Assembly (NCBI RefSeq): GCF_003666685.1
Contig: NZ_RCIZ01000001.1
Location: forward strand, 1-64,000
DNA length: 64,000 nt
Direction: 5' to 3'
DNA from: Mesorhizobium sp. YM1C-6-2
GTDB taxonomy: Bacteria > Pseudomonadota > Alphaproteobacteria > Rhizobiales > Rhizobiaceae
Each line of letters begins with the position of its first letter. Positions within the stretch are counted from its first letter, which is position 1. The notes beneath the pieces were generated by a model that worked only from the letters and a program-made list of their open reading frames with translations, was not told the DNA's origin and ran no database searches. This document shows positions 46,075-55,171 of the stretch, piece by piece. The position numbers were made by a program, and so were the translations under genes.

Positions 46075-47184
46075 ATGGACAAATCGAACGACAGCAAGCC
46101 GAACGCCAGGCGGCCGGGCGACGCAGAGCCGGGCGACGCCCGGCAGCACGGCCGGAAGCAGGCGGACGCGCCGGCCGAGGCCGGCGGCCGTCCGACGCTG
46201 AAGACGATCGCCTTCATGACCGGGCTCGGCGTCACCACCGTCTCGCGCGCGCTGAAGGATGCGCCGGAGATCGGCGAGGAGACGCGACGCCGGGTGCAAC
46301 TCGTCGCCCGCCAGGTCGGCTACCGGCCGAACCGCGCCGGCGTCAGGCTGCGCACCGGCAAGACCAACGTCATCAGCCTCGTGCTCAACACGGAGGAGCA
46401 GATCGGCGGCTTCGTTTCCGACATGATCTACGGCATCTCCGAGCATCTGGCGCAGACGCCCTACCACCTGATCGTCACGCCCTATTCGCGCAACAACGAC
46501 CCGCTGGAGCCGGTGCGCTACGTGGTCGAGACGGGCTCGGCCGACGGCATCATCATCTCGCGCACCGAGCCGGACGACAAGCGCGTGCGGTATATGCTGG
46601 AGCGCGGCTTCCCCTTCGCCACGCACGGACGCACCGAAGTCGGCACCGAGCACGCCTATCACGACTTCGACAACTACGCCTTCGCGCAGGAGGCGGTGAA
46701 GAAGCTGCTCGGGCTCGGGCGGAAGCACCTGGCGCTGCTGGCGCCGCCCTCCTCGCTCTCCTACTACCACCACATGCGCAACGGCTTCGTCGATGCGATG
46801 GCCGAGGCCGGCCTTGCCGAGGTTCCGTTCAACACGGTGACGGTCGACCATTCGATCGAGCAGATCCGCGACCGCACCCTGCAACTGATGCAGCGCGGCA
46901 ACCGGCCGGACGGTATCGTCAGCGGCGCCGGCGGCGCCACCTTCGCCATGGTGGCTGGCATCGAGGATGCCGGACTGAAGGTGGGCGCCGACATCGACAT
47001 CGTGTCGAAGCAGTCGGCGAAGCTGCTGCATCTTTTCAGGCCAGAGCTGCACGTCGTCAACGAGGACGTCAGGCTCGCCGGACGCGAGTTGGCCCGCTCG
47101 GTGATCGGCTGCATCGACGGCGAGCCGGCCGAGGCGCTGCAGAGCCTGAGTTCGCCAGGGCCGGTTCTGGCGCGGGGGGAATAG
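46075..47184 (+). CDS. LacI family transcriptional regulator
   Basis: 369 aa. The DNA-binding domain starts unusually late, after about 38 polar residues: PTLKTIAFMTGLGVTTVSRA at about 40-59, then the hinge helix region RPNRAGVRLRTGK. A periplasmic-binding-like effector domain follows (VISLVLNTEEQIGGF, ADGIIISRTEPDD). It is divergent from the sugar ABC operon with two matching palindromes between, so it likely controls that operon in response to its sugar. Confidence 0.9.
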   Translation: MDKSNDSKPNARRPGDAEPGDARQHGRKQADAPAEAGGRPTLKTIAFMTGLGVTTVSRALKDAPEIGEETRRRVQLVARQVGYRPNRAGVRLRTGKTNVISLVLNTEEQIGGFVSDMIYGISEHLAQTPYHLIVTPYSRNNDPLEPVRYVVETGSADGIIISRTEPDDKRVRYMLERGFPFATHGRTEVGTEHAYHDFDNYAFAQEAVKKLLGLGRKHLALLAPPSSLSYYHHMRNGFVDAMAEAGLAEVPFNTVTVDHSIEQIRDRTLQLMQRGNRPDGIVSGAGGATFAMVAGIEDAGLKVGADIDIVSKQSAKLLHLFRPELHVVNEDVRLAGRELARSVIGCIDGEPAEALQSLSSPGPVLARGE

Positions 47185-47295
47185 CGACAAGGCCGTCGCC
47201 TGCCGGCTTGACTCCTGTCGGCTTGACTCGGGGCCGGGCTCTGGCCGAGATGTTGCCCATGGTCGAACAGAACACCCACATTGTCGCCCGGCTGG

Positions 47296-47321
47296 CCGGC
47301 ATCCCAAAGGCGGGATGCCGG
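47296..47321. other. Inverted repeat downstream of LacI gene
   Basis: A 10-bp stem CCGGCATCCC/GGGATGCCGG with a 6-nt loop and no T-run, between the LacI gene and the methyltransferase gene. It may be a factor-dependent stop or a repeat remnant. The remaining sequence of 47185-47434 shows only a short direct repeat (CGGCTTGACTC at about 47203 and 47219). Confidence 0.4.
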
Positions 47322-47434
47322 GGTGTCGATTACGCGACCTGAATACGCGCAACGCCGACCTCGGCCTCGCCCCTCGCGGACGAGGTCCTACCGGCTTGGA
47401 ACGTGCCTCGTCCTCCCTTGATGAGGAGATGAAC

Positions 47435-48172
47435 ATGGCACAGAATATCTACGACAATCCCGACTTCTTCACCGGCTACAGCCGGTTGCCCCGCCAGGTG
47501 CATGGGCTGCGCGGCGCGCCCGAATGGCCGGCGATCCGTTCCATGCTGCCGCCGCTCGCAGGCAAGCGCGTCGTTGACCTCGGTTGCGGCTTCGGCTGGG
47601 CTTCGCGCTGGATGCGCGAACAGGGCGCGGCCTCCGTGCTCGGCATCGACCTGTCGCGGAACATGATCGCCCGCGCCAGAGCCGACACCGCCGACCCGGC
47701 GATCGACTATCGGATCGCCGATCTGGAGACGCTGGAATTGCCTGAGGGCGCCTTCGACCTTGCCTACAGCGCCCTGACCTTTCACTACGTGAAGGATTTC
47801 CGGCGCCTTATAGGCATGATCCACAAGGCGTTGGCGGCGGATGGCGATCTCGTCTTCACCATCGAGCATCCGGTCTTCATGGCGGCGTCGCACCCGCACT
47901 GGATCGCGGATGACGAAGGACGCAAGAGTTGGCCGGTGAACGGCTACTCGATCGAAGGCGAGCGCCGGACCGACTGGTTCGCCAAGGGCGTGCTGAAATA
48001 TCACCGGACGCTCGGCACGACGCTCAACGCAATGATCGATGAGGGTTTCGAGATTCGTCGCGTCGAAGAATTCGCGCCGACGCGCGAGCAGGTCGCAGAG
48101 ATGCCCGAACTGGCCGAGGAGCTGGAGCGGCCGATGCTGCTGCTGGTCTCGGCGTCGAAGCCGGCGCCGTAG
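47435..48172 (+). CDS. Class I SAM-dependent methyltransferase
   Basis: 245 aa. Motif I VVDLGCGFGWASRWM (residues about 47-61), motif II-like VLGIDLSRNMIARAR, then FDLAYSALTFHYVKD. It is of the UbiE/COQ5-like small molecule methyltransferase type (Methyltransf_11). The substrate is unknown. The ATG at 47435 is preferred over 47429 since GAGGAG needs the 6-nt spacing. It stands alone. Confidence 0.88.
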   Translation: MAQNIYDNPDFFTGYSRLPRQVHGLRGAPEWPAIRSMLPPLAGKRVVDLGCGFGWASRWMREQGAASVLGIDLSRNMIARARADTADPAIDYRIADLETLELPEGAFDLAYSALTFHYVKDFRRLIGMIHKALAADGDLVFTIEHPVFMAASHPHWIADDEGRKSWPVNGYSIEGERRTDWFAKGVLKYHRTLGTTLNAMIDEGFEIRRVEEFAPTREQVAEMPELAEELERPMLLLVSASKPAP

Positions 48173-48241
48173 GGGCGCGCGGTCGCCCGCGCGAGCTGTC
48201 GCCCGGCAGGAGCACGATCTCCGGCCAGGCGACGGGCAGTT

Positions 48242-48637
48242 TCACGCCGGACCGACGATGCCCCAGGTGACGCCGAAGGGGTCCTTCAGCTGGCCGTATT
48301 TGTCGCCCCAGAACGCGACTTCCAGCGGCAGGGTCACCTCGGCGCCGGCATCGACCGCGCGCTTCCACCACGCATCCGCGTCGTCGACGACCAGATGCAG
48401 GCCGATGTTTCGCGGCGGCTCGTCGGGAGTGCCGTGCTCGGGGAACGGGTCGTTGAACATCATCGACCCGCCGTTGATCTTCACATGCACATGCATGGAG
48501 CGGCCGTCGGGCGTCTCGCGCCGGTCGATGAGCTTTGCGCCGAAGGCCTTCTCGTAGAAGGCGGTCGCCGCCTTGCTTTCGCTGACGGTGAAATAGGCGA
48601 TCACGCCCGGGATGGACGGGCTCTTTTCTTCGGCCAT
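48242..48637 (-). CDS. VOC family (glyoxalase/PhnB-like) protein
   Basis: 131 aa. Two beta-alpha-beta modules of the vicinal oxygen chelate fold: IAYFTVSESKAATAFYEKAF, MHVHVKINGGSMMFND, then GLHLVVDDADAWWKRAVDAG and DKYGQLKDPFGVTWGI. PhnB-like members are common beside ECF sigma factors of this kind. It ends the YCII-sigma-SRPBCC-VOC unit, 32 bp after the SRPBCC gene. GGAAAGGAAA lies before the ATG. Confidence 0.88.
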   Translation of the reverse strand: MAEEKSPSIPGVIAYFTVSESKAATAFYEKAFGAKLIDRRETPDGRSMHVHVKINGGSMMFNDPFPEHGTPDEPPRNIGLHLVVDDADAWWKRAVDAGAEVTLPLEVAFWGDKYGQLKDPFGVTWGIVGPA

Positions 48638-48669
48638 GGTCTTTTCCTTTCCTGCGGATTTGTGTCCTG

Positions 48670-49161
48670 TCAGATCGTCTTCAGCAGCTCGGCGAGCTGG
48701 TCGGCGCACTGGCCCCAGCCCTCGTGGAAGCCCATCTTCTCGTGGGCCTCGCGGTCCTCGACGGTCCAGTGGCGCGCGCGCGCCGTATAGCGGGTCCGGC
48801 CGTCGCCGAGATCGTCGAAGGTGACGATCGCCGTCATGAACGGCTTTTCCGAAGGCTGCCACGCCTCGGTGAAGGCGTCGGTCATGACAAGCCTTTCGTT
48901 CTCGACGACTTCCAGGAAGACGCCGGGATTCGGGTAATCCTTGCCCTCGGGGTCGCGCATCACGACGAGGCTGGAGCCGCCTGGCCTGACATCCAGCGAC
49001 ACGCCGGAGATCGTCCAGGGGCGCGGCACGAACCACTGCTTCAAGAGTTTTGGCTCGGTCCAGGCGCGATAGACCTTCTCGGGCGGGGCGTCGAAGATGC
49101 GTTCCAGGACGAGTTCGCGATCGGCGGGGAATTCGGCGTCGACCTTGGCTTGGACGTTCAT
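48670..49161 (-). CDS. SRPBCC (AHSA1-type) domain protein
   Basis: 163 aa. It is a START-like lipid/ligand-binding fold of the activator-of-Hsp90 ATPase-1 type: LVLERIFDAPPEKVYRAWTE, LKQWFVPRPWTI, DVRPGGSSLVVMRDPEG and HEGWGQCADQLAELL. ATG at 49161 or 49164, with AGGAGGAA upstream. It lies 113 bp after the sigma gene in the same direction. Confidence 0.88.
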   Translation of the reverse strand: MNVQAKVDAEFPADRELVLERIFDAPPEKVYRAWTEPKLLKQWFVPRPWTISGVSLDVRPGGSSLVVMRDPEGKDYPNPGVFLEVVENERLVMTDAFTEAWQPSEKPFMTAIVTFDDLGDGRTRYTARARHWTVEDREAHEKMGFHEGWGQCADQLAELLKTI

Positions 49162-49274
49162 CATTTCCTCCTGACAACAGCCCCCGTTTGGAGGCTCCAT
49201 GTCCCTATGACGATTGGCCCGCACCCGTTTCGACACAGGCTGACCAAGAATCTTGGATTTTTTCAGGAGGGCTG

Positions 49275-50543
49275 TCAGGAGGCCTTGCCGGAAGCCTTCG
49301 ACGTTTCCGCGGCCAGCCGGTCGAGATGCATGCGGATATGGGCCGCCTCGGCGGCGGAATTGGCGAGCGAGATGGCGCGGTCGAAGGCGGCGCGAGCCTC
49401 GGCATGGCGGCCGAGCTGCATCAGGAGCCCGCCCTTGACGCCGAAGAAGTGGAAATAGCCGGAGAGTTTTTGCGCCAGCGGCTCGATCATGTCGAGCGCC
49501 GCCTGCGCGCCACGCGACTTCGATACGGCGACGGCGCGGTTCAGCGTGACGACAGGCGACGGCTGGATCGCTTCCAGTCCCTGGTAGAGCAGGTCGATCT
49601 GCGCCCAGTCGGTATCCTCCGGCCGCCTGGCGCGGGCGTGCAAAGCCGCGATCGCCGCCTGTATCTGGTAGGCGCCGGGACGGCGGTGGCGCATAGCCTT
49701 GTCGATCAGCGCCAGCCCTTCGGCGATCATCTTGGCGTTCCATTTCGTGCGGTCCTGGTCGTCTAGCAGCACGACCATGCCGTCGGCGTCGAAGCGCGCC
49801 GCAACGCGCGCGTGCTGGAGAAGCAGCAGCGCGGTCAACCCCATGATCTCTGGTTCGGACGGGAACAGGCGCAGGAGCAGGCGGGCCAGCCGGATAGCCT
49901 CGTCGCAGAGCGGCGCGCGCATCGGCACGTCGCCGCCGCTCGCCGAATAACCCTCGTTGAAGACGAGGTAGACCATGGCCGCGACCGACGCGAGCCGTTC
50001 GGAGCGCTCGACCGGCCCCGGCGCCTCGAACGGCACCGACGCATCGGCTATTCGTCCCTTGGCGCGGGTGATGCGCTGCTCCATGGCGCTCTCGCCGACC
50101 AGGAAGGCGCGCGCGATCTGCCTGACCGAGAGGCCCGACACGATGCGCAGCGCTACTGCGATCTGCTGCGTCGCCGGGAGATCCGGATGGCAGCAGATGA
50201 ACAGGAGCCGCAGGATGTCGTCGCGGTAGTCGGCGCCGTCGAGCCGCTCGGCGATCTCCGCCTCTGCGTCGCCGAGATCGGACAGCACCCGCTCGTCGGG
50301 CAGCGGGTCGTTCTTCGCGCGCCGCCGCACCGCGTCGATCGCCGTGTTGCGGCCGACGAAGATCAGCCAGGCGGTGGGGTCGCGCGGCGGCCCGTTCTCG
50401 GGCCAGTTCCTCAGCGCGCGCAGGCAGGCTTCCTGGAATGCCTCCTCGGCCGTGTCGAGGTCGCGGAAGTAGCGCAGCAATGCCGCCACCGCCTGCGGCC
50501 TCGCCGAGGTGAGAAGGGGGTCTATCCAGGCAATGTCGGTCAT
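49275..50543 (-). CDS. ECF sigma factor with TPR-like C-terminus (ECF42 type)
   Basis: 422 aa. Sigma region 2 (RYFRDLDTAEEAFQEACLRA, then AWLIFVGRNTAIDAVRRRAK), region 4 (SGLSVRQIARAFLVGESAME, then RITRAKGRI) and a helical extension (DUF6596, TPR-like) from about residue 190. No anti-sigma gene is present; in this group the extension and a DGPF/YCII partner are thought to matter for activity. The ATG overlaps the YCII stop by ATGA. Confidence 0.92.
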   Translation of the reverse strand: MTDIAWIDPLLTSARPQAVAALLRYFRDLDTAEEAFQEACLRALRNWPENGPPRDPTAWLIFVGRNTAIDAVRRRAKNDPLPDERVLSDLGDAEAEIAERLDGADYRDDILRLLFICCHPDLPATQQIAVALRIVSGLSVRQIARAFLVGESAMEQRITRAKGRIADASVPFEAPGPVERSERLASVAAMVYLVFNEGYSASGGDVPMRAPLCDEAIRLARLLLRLFPSEPEIMGLTALLLLQHARVAARFDADGMVVLLDDQDRTKWNAKMIAEGLALIDKAMRHRRPGAYQIQAAIAALHARARRPEDTDWAQIDLLYQGLEAIQPSPVVTLNRAVAVSKSRGAQAALDMIEPLAQKLSGYFHFFGVKGGLLMQLGRHAEARAAFDRAISLANSAAEAAHIRMHLDRLAAETSKASGKAS

Positions 50544-50914
50544 ATCGTTGGGGCAACCGGGCTGAACACCCCGACGGGGCGTATTTCGTAGGAGCCGCCG
50601 CTGGGGTTGGCGTCGGAGAGTTCCTTGGCGAAGGCGACGGCCTCCTCGAGATCGGCGACGTCGATCGTGTAGAAACCGAGCAGCTGCTCCTTGGTCTCGG
50701 CGAAGGGGCCGTCGAGCACCAGCGGCTCGCCCTTCACCTTGCGCAGCGTGGTGGCGGCGGTGGTCGGCAGAAGCCGCGCCACCGGGCCGAGCTTGCCGGC
50801 CTTGGCGTATTTCTCCTGGACGACGAAGAGGTTCCGCATGACCTCCTCGTCCTGTTCCTTCGTCCAGGAGCAGATGGCGTCTTCGGAGGCGTAGCAGAGC
50901 ACGGCATAAAGCAT
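50540..50914 (-). CDS. YCII/DGPF-domain protein
   Basis: 124 aa. The family-defining DGPF motif appears in LVLDGPFAETKEQLLGFYTI. It is an alpha/beta fold, often encoded directly before ECF42-type sigma factors. It starts the operon and overlaps the sigma gene by 4 bp. AAGGAGA lies before the ATG at 50914. Confidence 0.92.
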   Translation of the reverse strand: MLYAVLCYASEDAICSWTKEQDEEVMRNLFVVQEKYAKAGKLGPVARLLPTTAATTLRKVKGEPLVLDGPFAETKEQLLGFYTIDVADLEEAVAFAKELSDANPSGGSYEIRPVGVFSPVAPTI

Positions 50915-51098
50915 TGTCGGTTCTCCTTCATCGAGGACGAAAGAGTTAGGGCAAGCCCGACATGGCGTCGACAATAAATCGACCCCCGGCAATGGCGGCC
51001 GGTGCCTGCTGGGGCTAGTCGGTCGCGGTCCCGACGGAGGCTTCCGCCCTGCAACAATGGATTGCCCCGCCAATGCCGCGCCTGCTAATGCGCGCGGC

Positions 51099-53675
51099 AT
51101 GCCGCCGCTCCCGAAACTCCCGGTCACCGACATCCTGCCTGCGCTGGCGCAGGCGCTCGATGCCGGCCGCAACGCGGTGCTGGTCGCGCCGCCCGGCGCC
51201 GGCAAGACGACGCTGGTGCCGTTGGCGCTGCTCGACGCGTCGTGGGGGAAGAGCGGCCGCATCGTTCTGCTGGAGCCGCGCCGGCTCGCCGCCCGCGCCG
51301 CGGCCCGCCGCATGGCCCAGCTGCTCGGCGAGGAACCGGGGGCAACGGTCGGCTACGCGATGCGCATGGAAAGCCGCATGTCGGCGAAGACGCGCATCAT
51401 GGTGGTCACCGAGGGCGTTCTGGCGCGCATGATCCTCGACGATCCCGAACTGCCCGGCGTCTCGGCGGTGCTGTTCGACGAATTCCACGAGCGTTCGCTG
51501 GACGGGGATTTCGGGCTGGCGCTGGCGCTCGACGTGCAGGGCGCGCTGCGCCCCGACCTCCGCCTTGTGGTGATGTCGGCGACGCTCGACGGCGCACGTG
51601 TCGCGAAGCTGCTCGACGGCGCGCCGGTGATCGAGAGCGAAGGGCGCAGCTTTCCGGTCGAGATCCGCCATGACGAGCGCCCGGGCGGCGTGCCCGTCGA
51701 GGACGCCATGGCGAAGGCGATCCGCGAGGCGATCGCCGCCGAGCCGGGCAGCGTGCTCGCCTTCCTGCCTGGCCAGCGCGAAATCGAGCGCACGGCCGAG
51801 CGGCTGCAAGGCCGGCTGCCGGACAATTGCGACGTCGTCCCGCTCTACGGCCAGCTCGACGGCAAGGCGCAGGACGCGGCGATCAGGCCGCCGCCCGAGG
51901 GACGCCGCAAGGTGGTGCTCGCCACCTCCATCGCCGAGACGTCGATCACCATCGACGGCGTCAGGGTGGTGATCGATTCTGGCCTGTCGCGGCTGCCGCG
52001 CTACGAGCCCTCGACGGGGCTGACCCGCCTTGAAACCGTCCGCGCCAGCCGCGCCTCCGCCGACCAGCGCGCCGGCCGCGCGGGCCGCACCGAGCCCGGC
52101 GTCGCCATCCGCCTGTGGCGCGCCGAGCAGACGGCGGCGCTGCCCGCCTTCACCCCGCCCGAAATCCTGCAGGCCGATCTGTCCGGCCTGCTGCTCGACT
52201 GCGCGGCCTTCGGCGTCGCCGACCCGACGACGCTGCGCTTCCTCGACCCGCCACCCGGCCCGGCGCTTGCCGAGGCGCGGGCGCTTCTGCTGGGCCTCGA
52301 CGCGATCGACGAGGCAGGCCGGCTGACCGAGGCTGGCGAGGCGATGCGCAAACTGGCGCTGCCGGCGCGGCTGGCGCACATGGTCGCCGAGGCGGCAAGG
52401 AACGGGCAGGCCGGGATCGCTGCCGAACTCGCGGTGCTCATCACCGAGCGTGGCCTCGGCGGCGACAGCGTCGACCTCGAGCGGCGACTGATGCGGTTTC
52501 GCAGCGAGCGCGGACCGCGCGCGCAGGCGGCAAGGGGGCTGGCGGAAAGGCTGGCGCGGAATGTTCCCTCCCCCTTGAGGGGAGGGTGGACGGACGCCGA
52601 AGGCGTCCGGACGGGTGGGGTCCGTGCGGCCGGGCGCAACGCCAAGGCGGTGCCTCCTGAGGCAACCCCCACCGCCGCCTTCGGCGGCACCTCCCCCTCA
52701 AGGGGGGAGGAAAAGGCCGGCGCGCTCCTCCTTCACGCCTGGCCGGACCGCGTCGCCAAGGCGCGCGGCGAGCGCGGCCGCTTCGTGCTCGCCAATGGCA
52801 GCGGTGCGCAGCTCGACGCCGCCGACCCGCTCGCCGGCGAGGCCTTCCTCGTCGTCGCCGACCTGCAGGGCAAGGCGCAGAGCGCGCGCATCGCTTCGGC
52901 GGCGGCCGTGTCGGAGGAGGATATCCGCGCGACCCTCGGCCACCGCATCGAGACGCGTACGGAAAGCGCCTTCGATCCGCAAAAACGCTCGGTGCGCGTC
53001 AGGGAAACCGCGCGCCTCGGTGCGATAACGCTCTCCGAGCGCATGCTTCCTGCTCCGACAGGGGCCGAAGCCGACCGGGCGATGCTTGCCGCCATCCGCG
53101 AGCACGGCCTGCCGCTGCTCGACTGGAGCAAGGAGGCCGAGGCGCTGCGCCAGCGCCTGTCATGGCTCCATCGCGGGCTCGGCGCGCCTTGGCCTGACGT
53201 TTCCGACGAGGCGCTCGTCGCATCACTCGACGACTGGCTGCTGCCCTTCCTTCACGGCGAGGCATCCTTCGCGCGCATCGACGCGAGCGCTCTCCACGCC
53301 GGGCTGATGTCGCTGGTGCCGCACGATCTGCAGCGGAAAATCGGCGCTCTTGCCCCCACTCATTTCGACGCGCCGTCGGGCAGTCGCGTGCCGATCCGAT
53401 ATGACGGCGAATGGCCGGTGCTGGCGATCCGCGTGCAGGAGCTGTTCGGCCTCGGCGCGCATCCTTCGATCGCCGACGGCAAGGTGCCGTTGACGCTGGA
53501 GCTGCTGTCGCCGGCGCACCGGCCGATCCAGACGACGCGCGACCTGCCCGGTTTCTGGCGCGGCTCCTGGGCCGACGTGCGCAGCGACATGCGCGGCCGC
53601 TATCCGAAACATGTCTGGCCCGACGATCCGCTCGCGGCGACTGCGACGGCCCGCGCCAAGCCGCGCTCGAGATAG
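51099..53675 (+). CDS. hrpB: ATP-dependent DExH helicase HrpB
   Basis: 858 aa from the ATG at 51099, where LPVTDILPALAQAL matches family starts (an ATG at 51057 would add 14 residues). Motifs: I APPGAGKTT, II DEFHER, III SATLDG, VI QRAGRAGRTEPG, with a C-terminal HrpB-specific region. Members run about 820 aa; the excess is a palindromic repeat inserted in frame (52566-52710, about residues 490-537). It is a putative RNA helicase. Divergent from the YCII operon. Confidence 0.92.
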   Translation: MPPLPKLPVTDILPALAQALDAGRNAVLVAPPGAGKTTLVPLALLDASWGKSGRIVLLEPRRLAARAAARRMAQLLGEEPGATVGYAMRMESRMSAKTRIMVVTEGVLARMILDDPELPGVSAVLFDEFHERSLDGDFGLALALDVQGALRPDLRLVVMSATLDGARVAKLLDGAPVIESEGRSFPVEIRHDERPGGVPVEDAMAKAIREAIAAEPGSVLAFLPGQREIERTAERLQGRLPDNCDVVPLYGQLDGKAQDAAIRPPPEGRRKVVLATSIAETSITIDGVRVVIDSGLSRLPRYEPSTGLTRLETVRASRASADQRAGRAGRTEPGVAIRLWRAEQTAALPAFTPPEILQADLSGLLLDCAAFGVADPTTLRFLDPPPGPALAEARALLLGLDAIDEAGRLTEAGEAMRKLALPARLAHMVAEAARNGQAGIAAELAVLITERGLGGDSVDLERRLMRFRSERGPRAQAARGLAERLARNVPSPLRGGWTDAEGVRTGGVRAAGRNAKAVPPEATPTAAFGGTSPSRGEEKAGALLLHAWPDRVAKARGERGRFVLANGSGAQLDAADPLAGEAFLVVADLQGKAQSARIASAAAVSEEDIRATLGHRIETRTESAFDPQKRSVRVRETARLGAITLSERMLPAPTGAEADRAMLAAIREHGLPLLDWSKEAEALRQRLSWLHRGLGAPWPDVSDEALVASLDDWLLPFLHGEASFARIDASALHAGLMSLVPHDLQRKIGALAPTHFDAPSGSRVPIRYDGEWPVLAIRVQELFGLGAHPSIADGKVPLTLELLSPAHRPIQTTRDLPGFWRGSWADVRSDMRGRYPKHVWPDDPLAATATARAKPRSR
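52566..52710. repeat. Palindromic repeat inserted in frame within hrpB
   Basis: Ends CCTCCCCCTTGAGGGGAGG and CTCCCCCTCAAGGGGGGAGG with nested inverted repeats (GACGCCGAAGGCGTC; GCCGCCTTCGGCGGC). It adds about 48 residues of Gly/Arg/Pro/Ala-rich sequence to HrpB with no stop or frameshift. The outer style matches intergenic repeats in this genome, so it resembles a coding insertion of a mobile palindromic element. Confidence 0.75.
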
Positions 53676-53769
53676 ACGAAATCCGCACAGTACGAGGCGG
53701 GATTCGCGTCCGGGAAGTCGCTCGAAATAATCCGCGCGGACGCCATGCCGACAGGCTATACAGGCGGCC

Positions 53770-55089
53770 ATGCCGCTCAACACGCCCCATCCCGGCCAGA
53801 GCCAGAGGCTGCGCCTCAACACGCTGGTTCGGCTTCGCTGGCTCGCCATCGTCGGCCAGAGCATCACCGTCGTCATCGTCGCCTATGGCCTCGGCTTTCC
53901 GTTTCCCGTCATTCCCTGCTTCGCGCTGATCGCCTGCTCGGCGGCGCTCAACGTCTATCTGGCGCTGCATTACCCCTCGACGCACCGGCTGCCGCCGCAG
54001 GAGGCGTTCGTCATCCTCACCTTCGACGCGCTGCAGCTCGCCGGCCTGCTCTACATGACGGGCGGGCTCACCAACCCGTTCTCGCTGCTGATGGCGGTGC
54101 CGGTCGTCGTCTCGGCGACCTCGCTGCCGCTCGCCATGACGGCGCTGCTCGGGGGCATGGTCGTCGCCATGGCGACGCTGCTCGCCTTCTTCCATCTGCC
54201 GCTGCCCTGGTATGACGGCGCCGAACTCGCAATGCCCTTCATCTATGTCGCGGGCACCTGGGTGGCGCTTTCCTCGTCGATCGCCTTCACCGGCATCTAC
54301 GCCTTCCGTGTCGCCGAGGAAGCGCGGCTGCTTGCCAACGCGCTGTCGGCCACCGAGCTCGTGCTGCAGCGAGAGCAGCATCTTTCCGCGCTGGACGGGC
54401 TCGCCGCCGCCGCCGCGCATGAGCTTGGCACGCCGCTCGCCACGATCGCGCTGGTCGCCCGCGAGATGGAGCGCTCCCTCGGCTCCGACCATATCCATGC
54501 CGACGACGTGAAGCTGCTGCGGTCGCAGAGCGAGCGCTGCCGCGAGATCCTGAAGCAGCTCACCAGCCTGTCGTCGGAAGGCGAGGCGCATCTGGCGCGG
54601 CTGCCGCTGACCTCGCTGGTCGAGGAGGTTACCGCCCCGCATCGCGATTTCGGCATCGCTATAAAACTGGAGCCCGGCGAACGGCACGGCCCCGAACCGG
54701 TCGGCCGCCGCAATCCCGGCGTCATCTATGGGCTCGGCAATCTGGTCGAGAACGCCGTCGACTTCGCCAAAAAGCGCGTCACCATCGGCTGGCGCTGGAA
54801 CGACGAGGAGATCGCCTTCAGCATCGTCGACGACGGCCCCGGCTTCCCGCCCGAAATCGTCAGCCGCATCGGCGAGCCCTACATGTCGACCCGCCAGGGC
54901 GTCGAGCGCGGCGGCGGGCTGGGGCTGGGCCTTTTCATCGCCAAGACCCTGCTCGAACGCTCGGGCGCGACGCTGTCCTTCCGCAACTCCAACACGCCGG
55001 GCGAGGGCGCTCTGGTGGAGATCGTCTGGCCGCGCGCCGCCTTCCTTGCGCCGATGCAGGCGGCCGAACCGATGTTCGACACGGCGTGA
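53770..55089 (+). CDS. actS: Sensor histidine kinase ActS (RegB/PrrB family)
   Basis: 439 aa. Six N-terminal membrane helices (about residues 22-180) include the quinone-site-like loop GGLTNPFSLLMAVPV, followed by the H-box AAAHELGTPLATI (phospho-His near residue 219) and an ATPase domain (N box LGNLVENAVDFA, G boxes VDDGPGFP and GGGLGLGLFIAK). The redox-sensing Cys of RegB is not evident in the usual position (EGEAHLARL follows the H-box region). It signals to ActR, 82 bp downstream, to control redox, C and N metabolism. Confidence 0.92.
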   Translation: MPLNTPHPGQSQRLRLNTLVRLRWLAIVGQSITVVIVAYGLGFPFPVIPCFALIACSAALNVYLALHYPSTHRLPPQEAFVILTFDALQLAGLLYMTGGLTNPFSLLMAVPVVVSATSLPLAMTALLGGMVVAMATLLAFFHLPLPWYDGAELAMPFIYVAGTWVALSSSIAFTGIYAFRVAEEARLLANALSATELVLQREQHLSALDGLAAAAAHELGTPLATIALVAREMERSLGSDHIHADDVKLLRSQSERCREILKQLTSLSSEGEAHLARLPLTSLVEEVTAPHRDFGIAIKLEPGERHGPEPVGRRNPGVIYGLGNLVENAVDFAKKRVTIGWRWNDEEIAFSIVDDGPGFPPEIVSRIGEPYMSTRQGVERGGGLGLGLFIAKTLLERSGATLSFRNSNTPGEGALVEIVWPRAAFLAPMQAAEPMFDTA

Positions 55090-55171
55090 AACGGCCGGAA
55101 TCGCGGCGAAAATTGGACAAGCCGGCTGACCGGACTTATTTGAGGCCCATATTTAAGAGCGGAAGACCACG

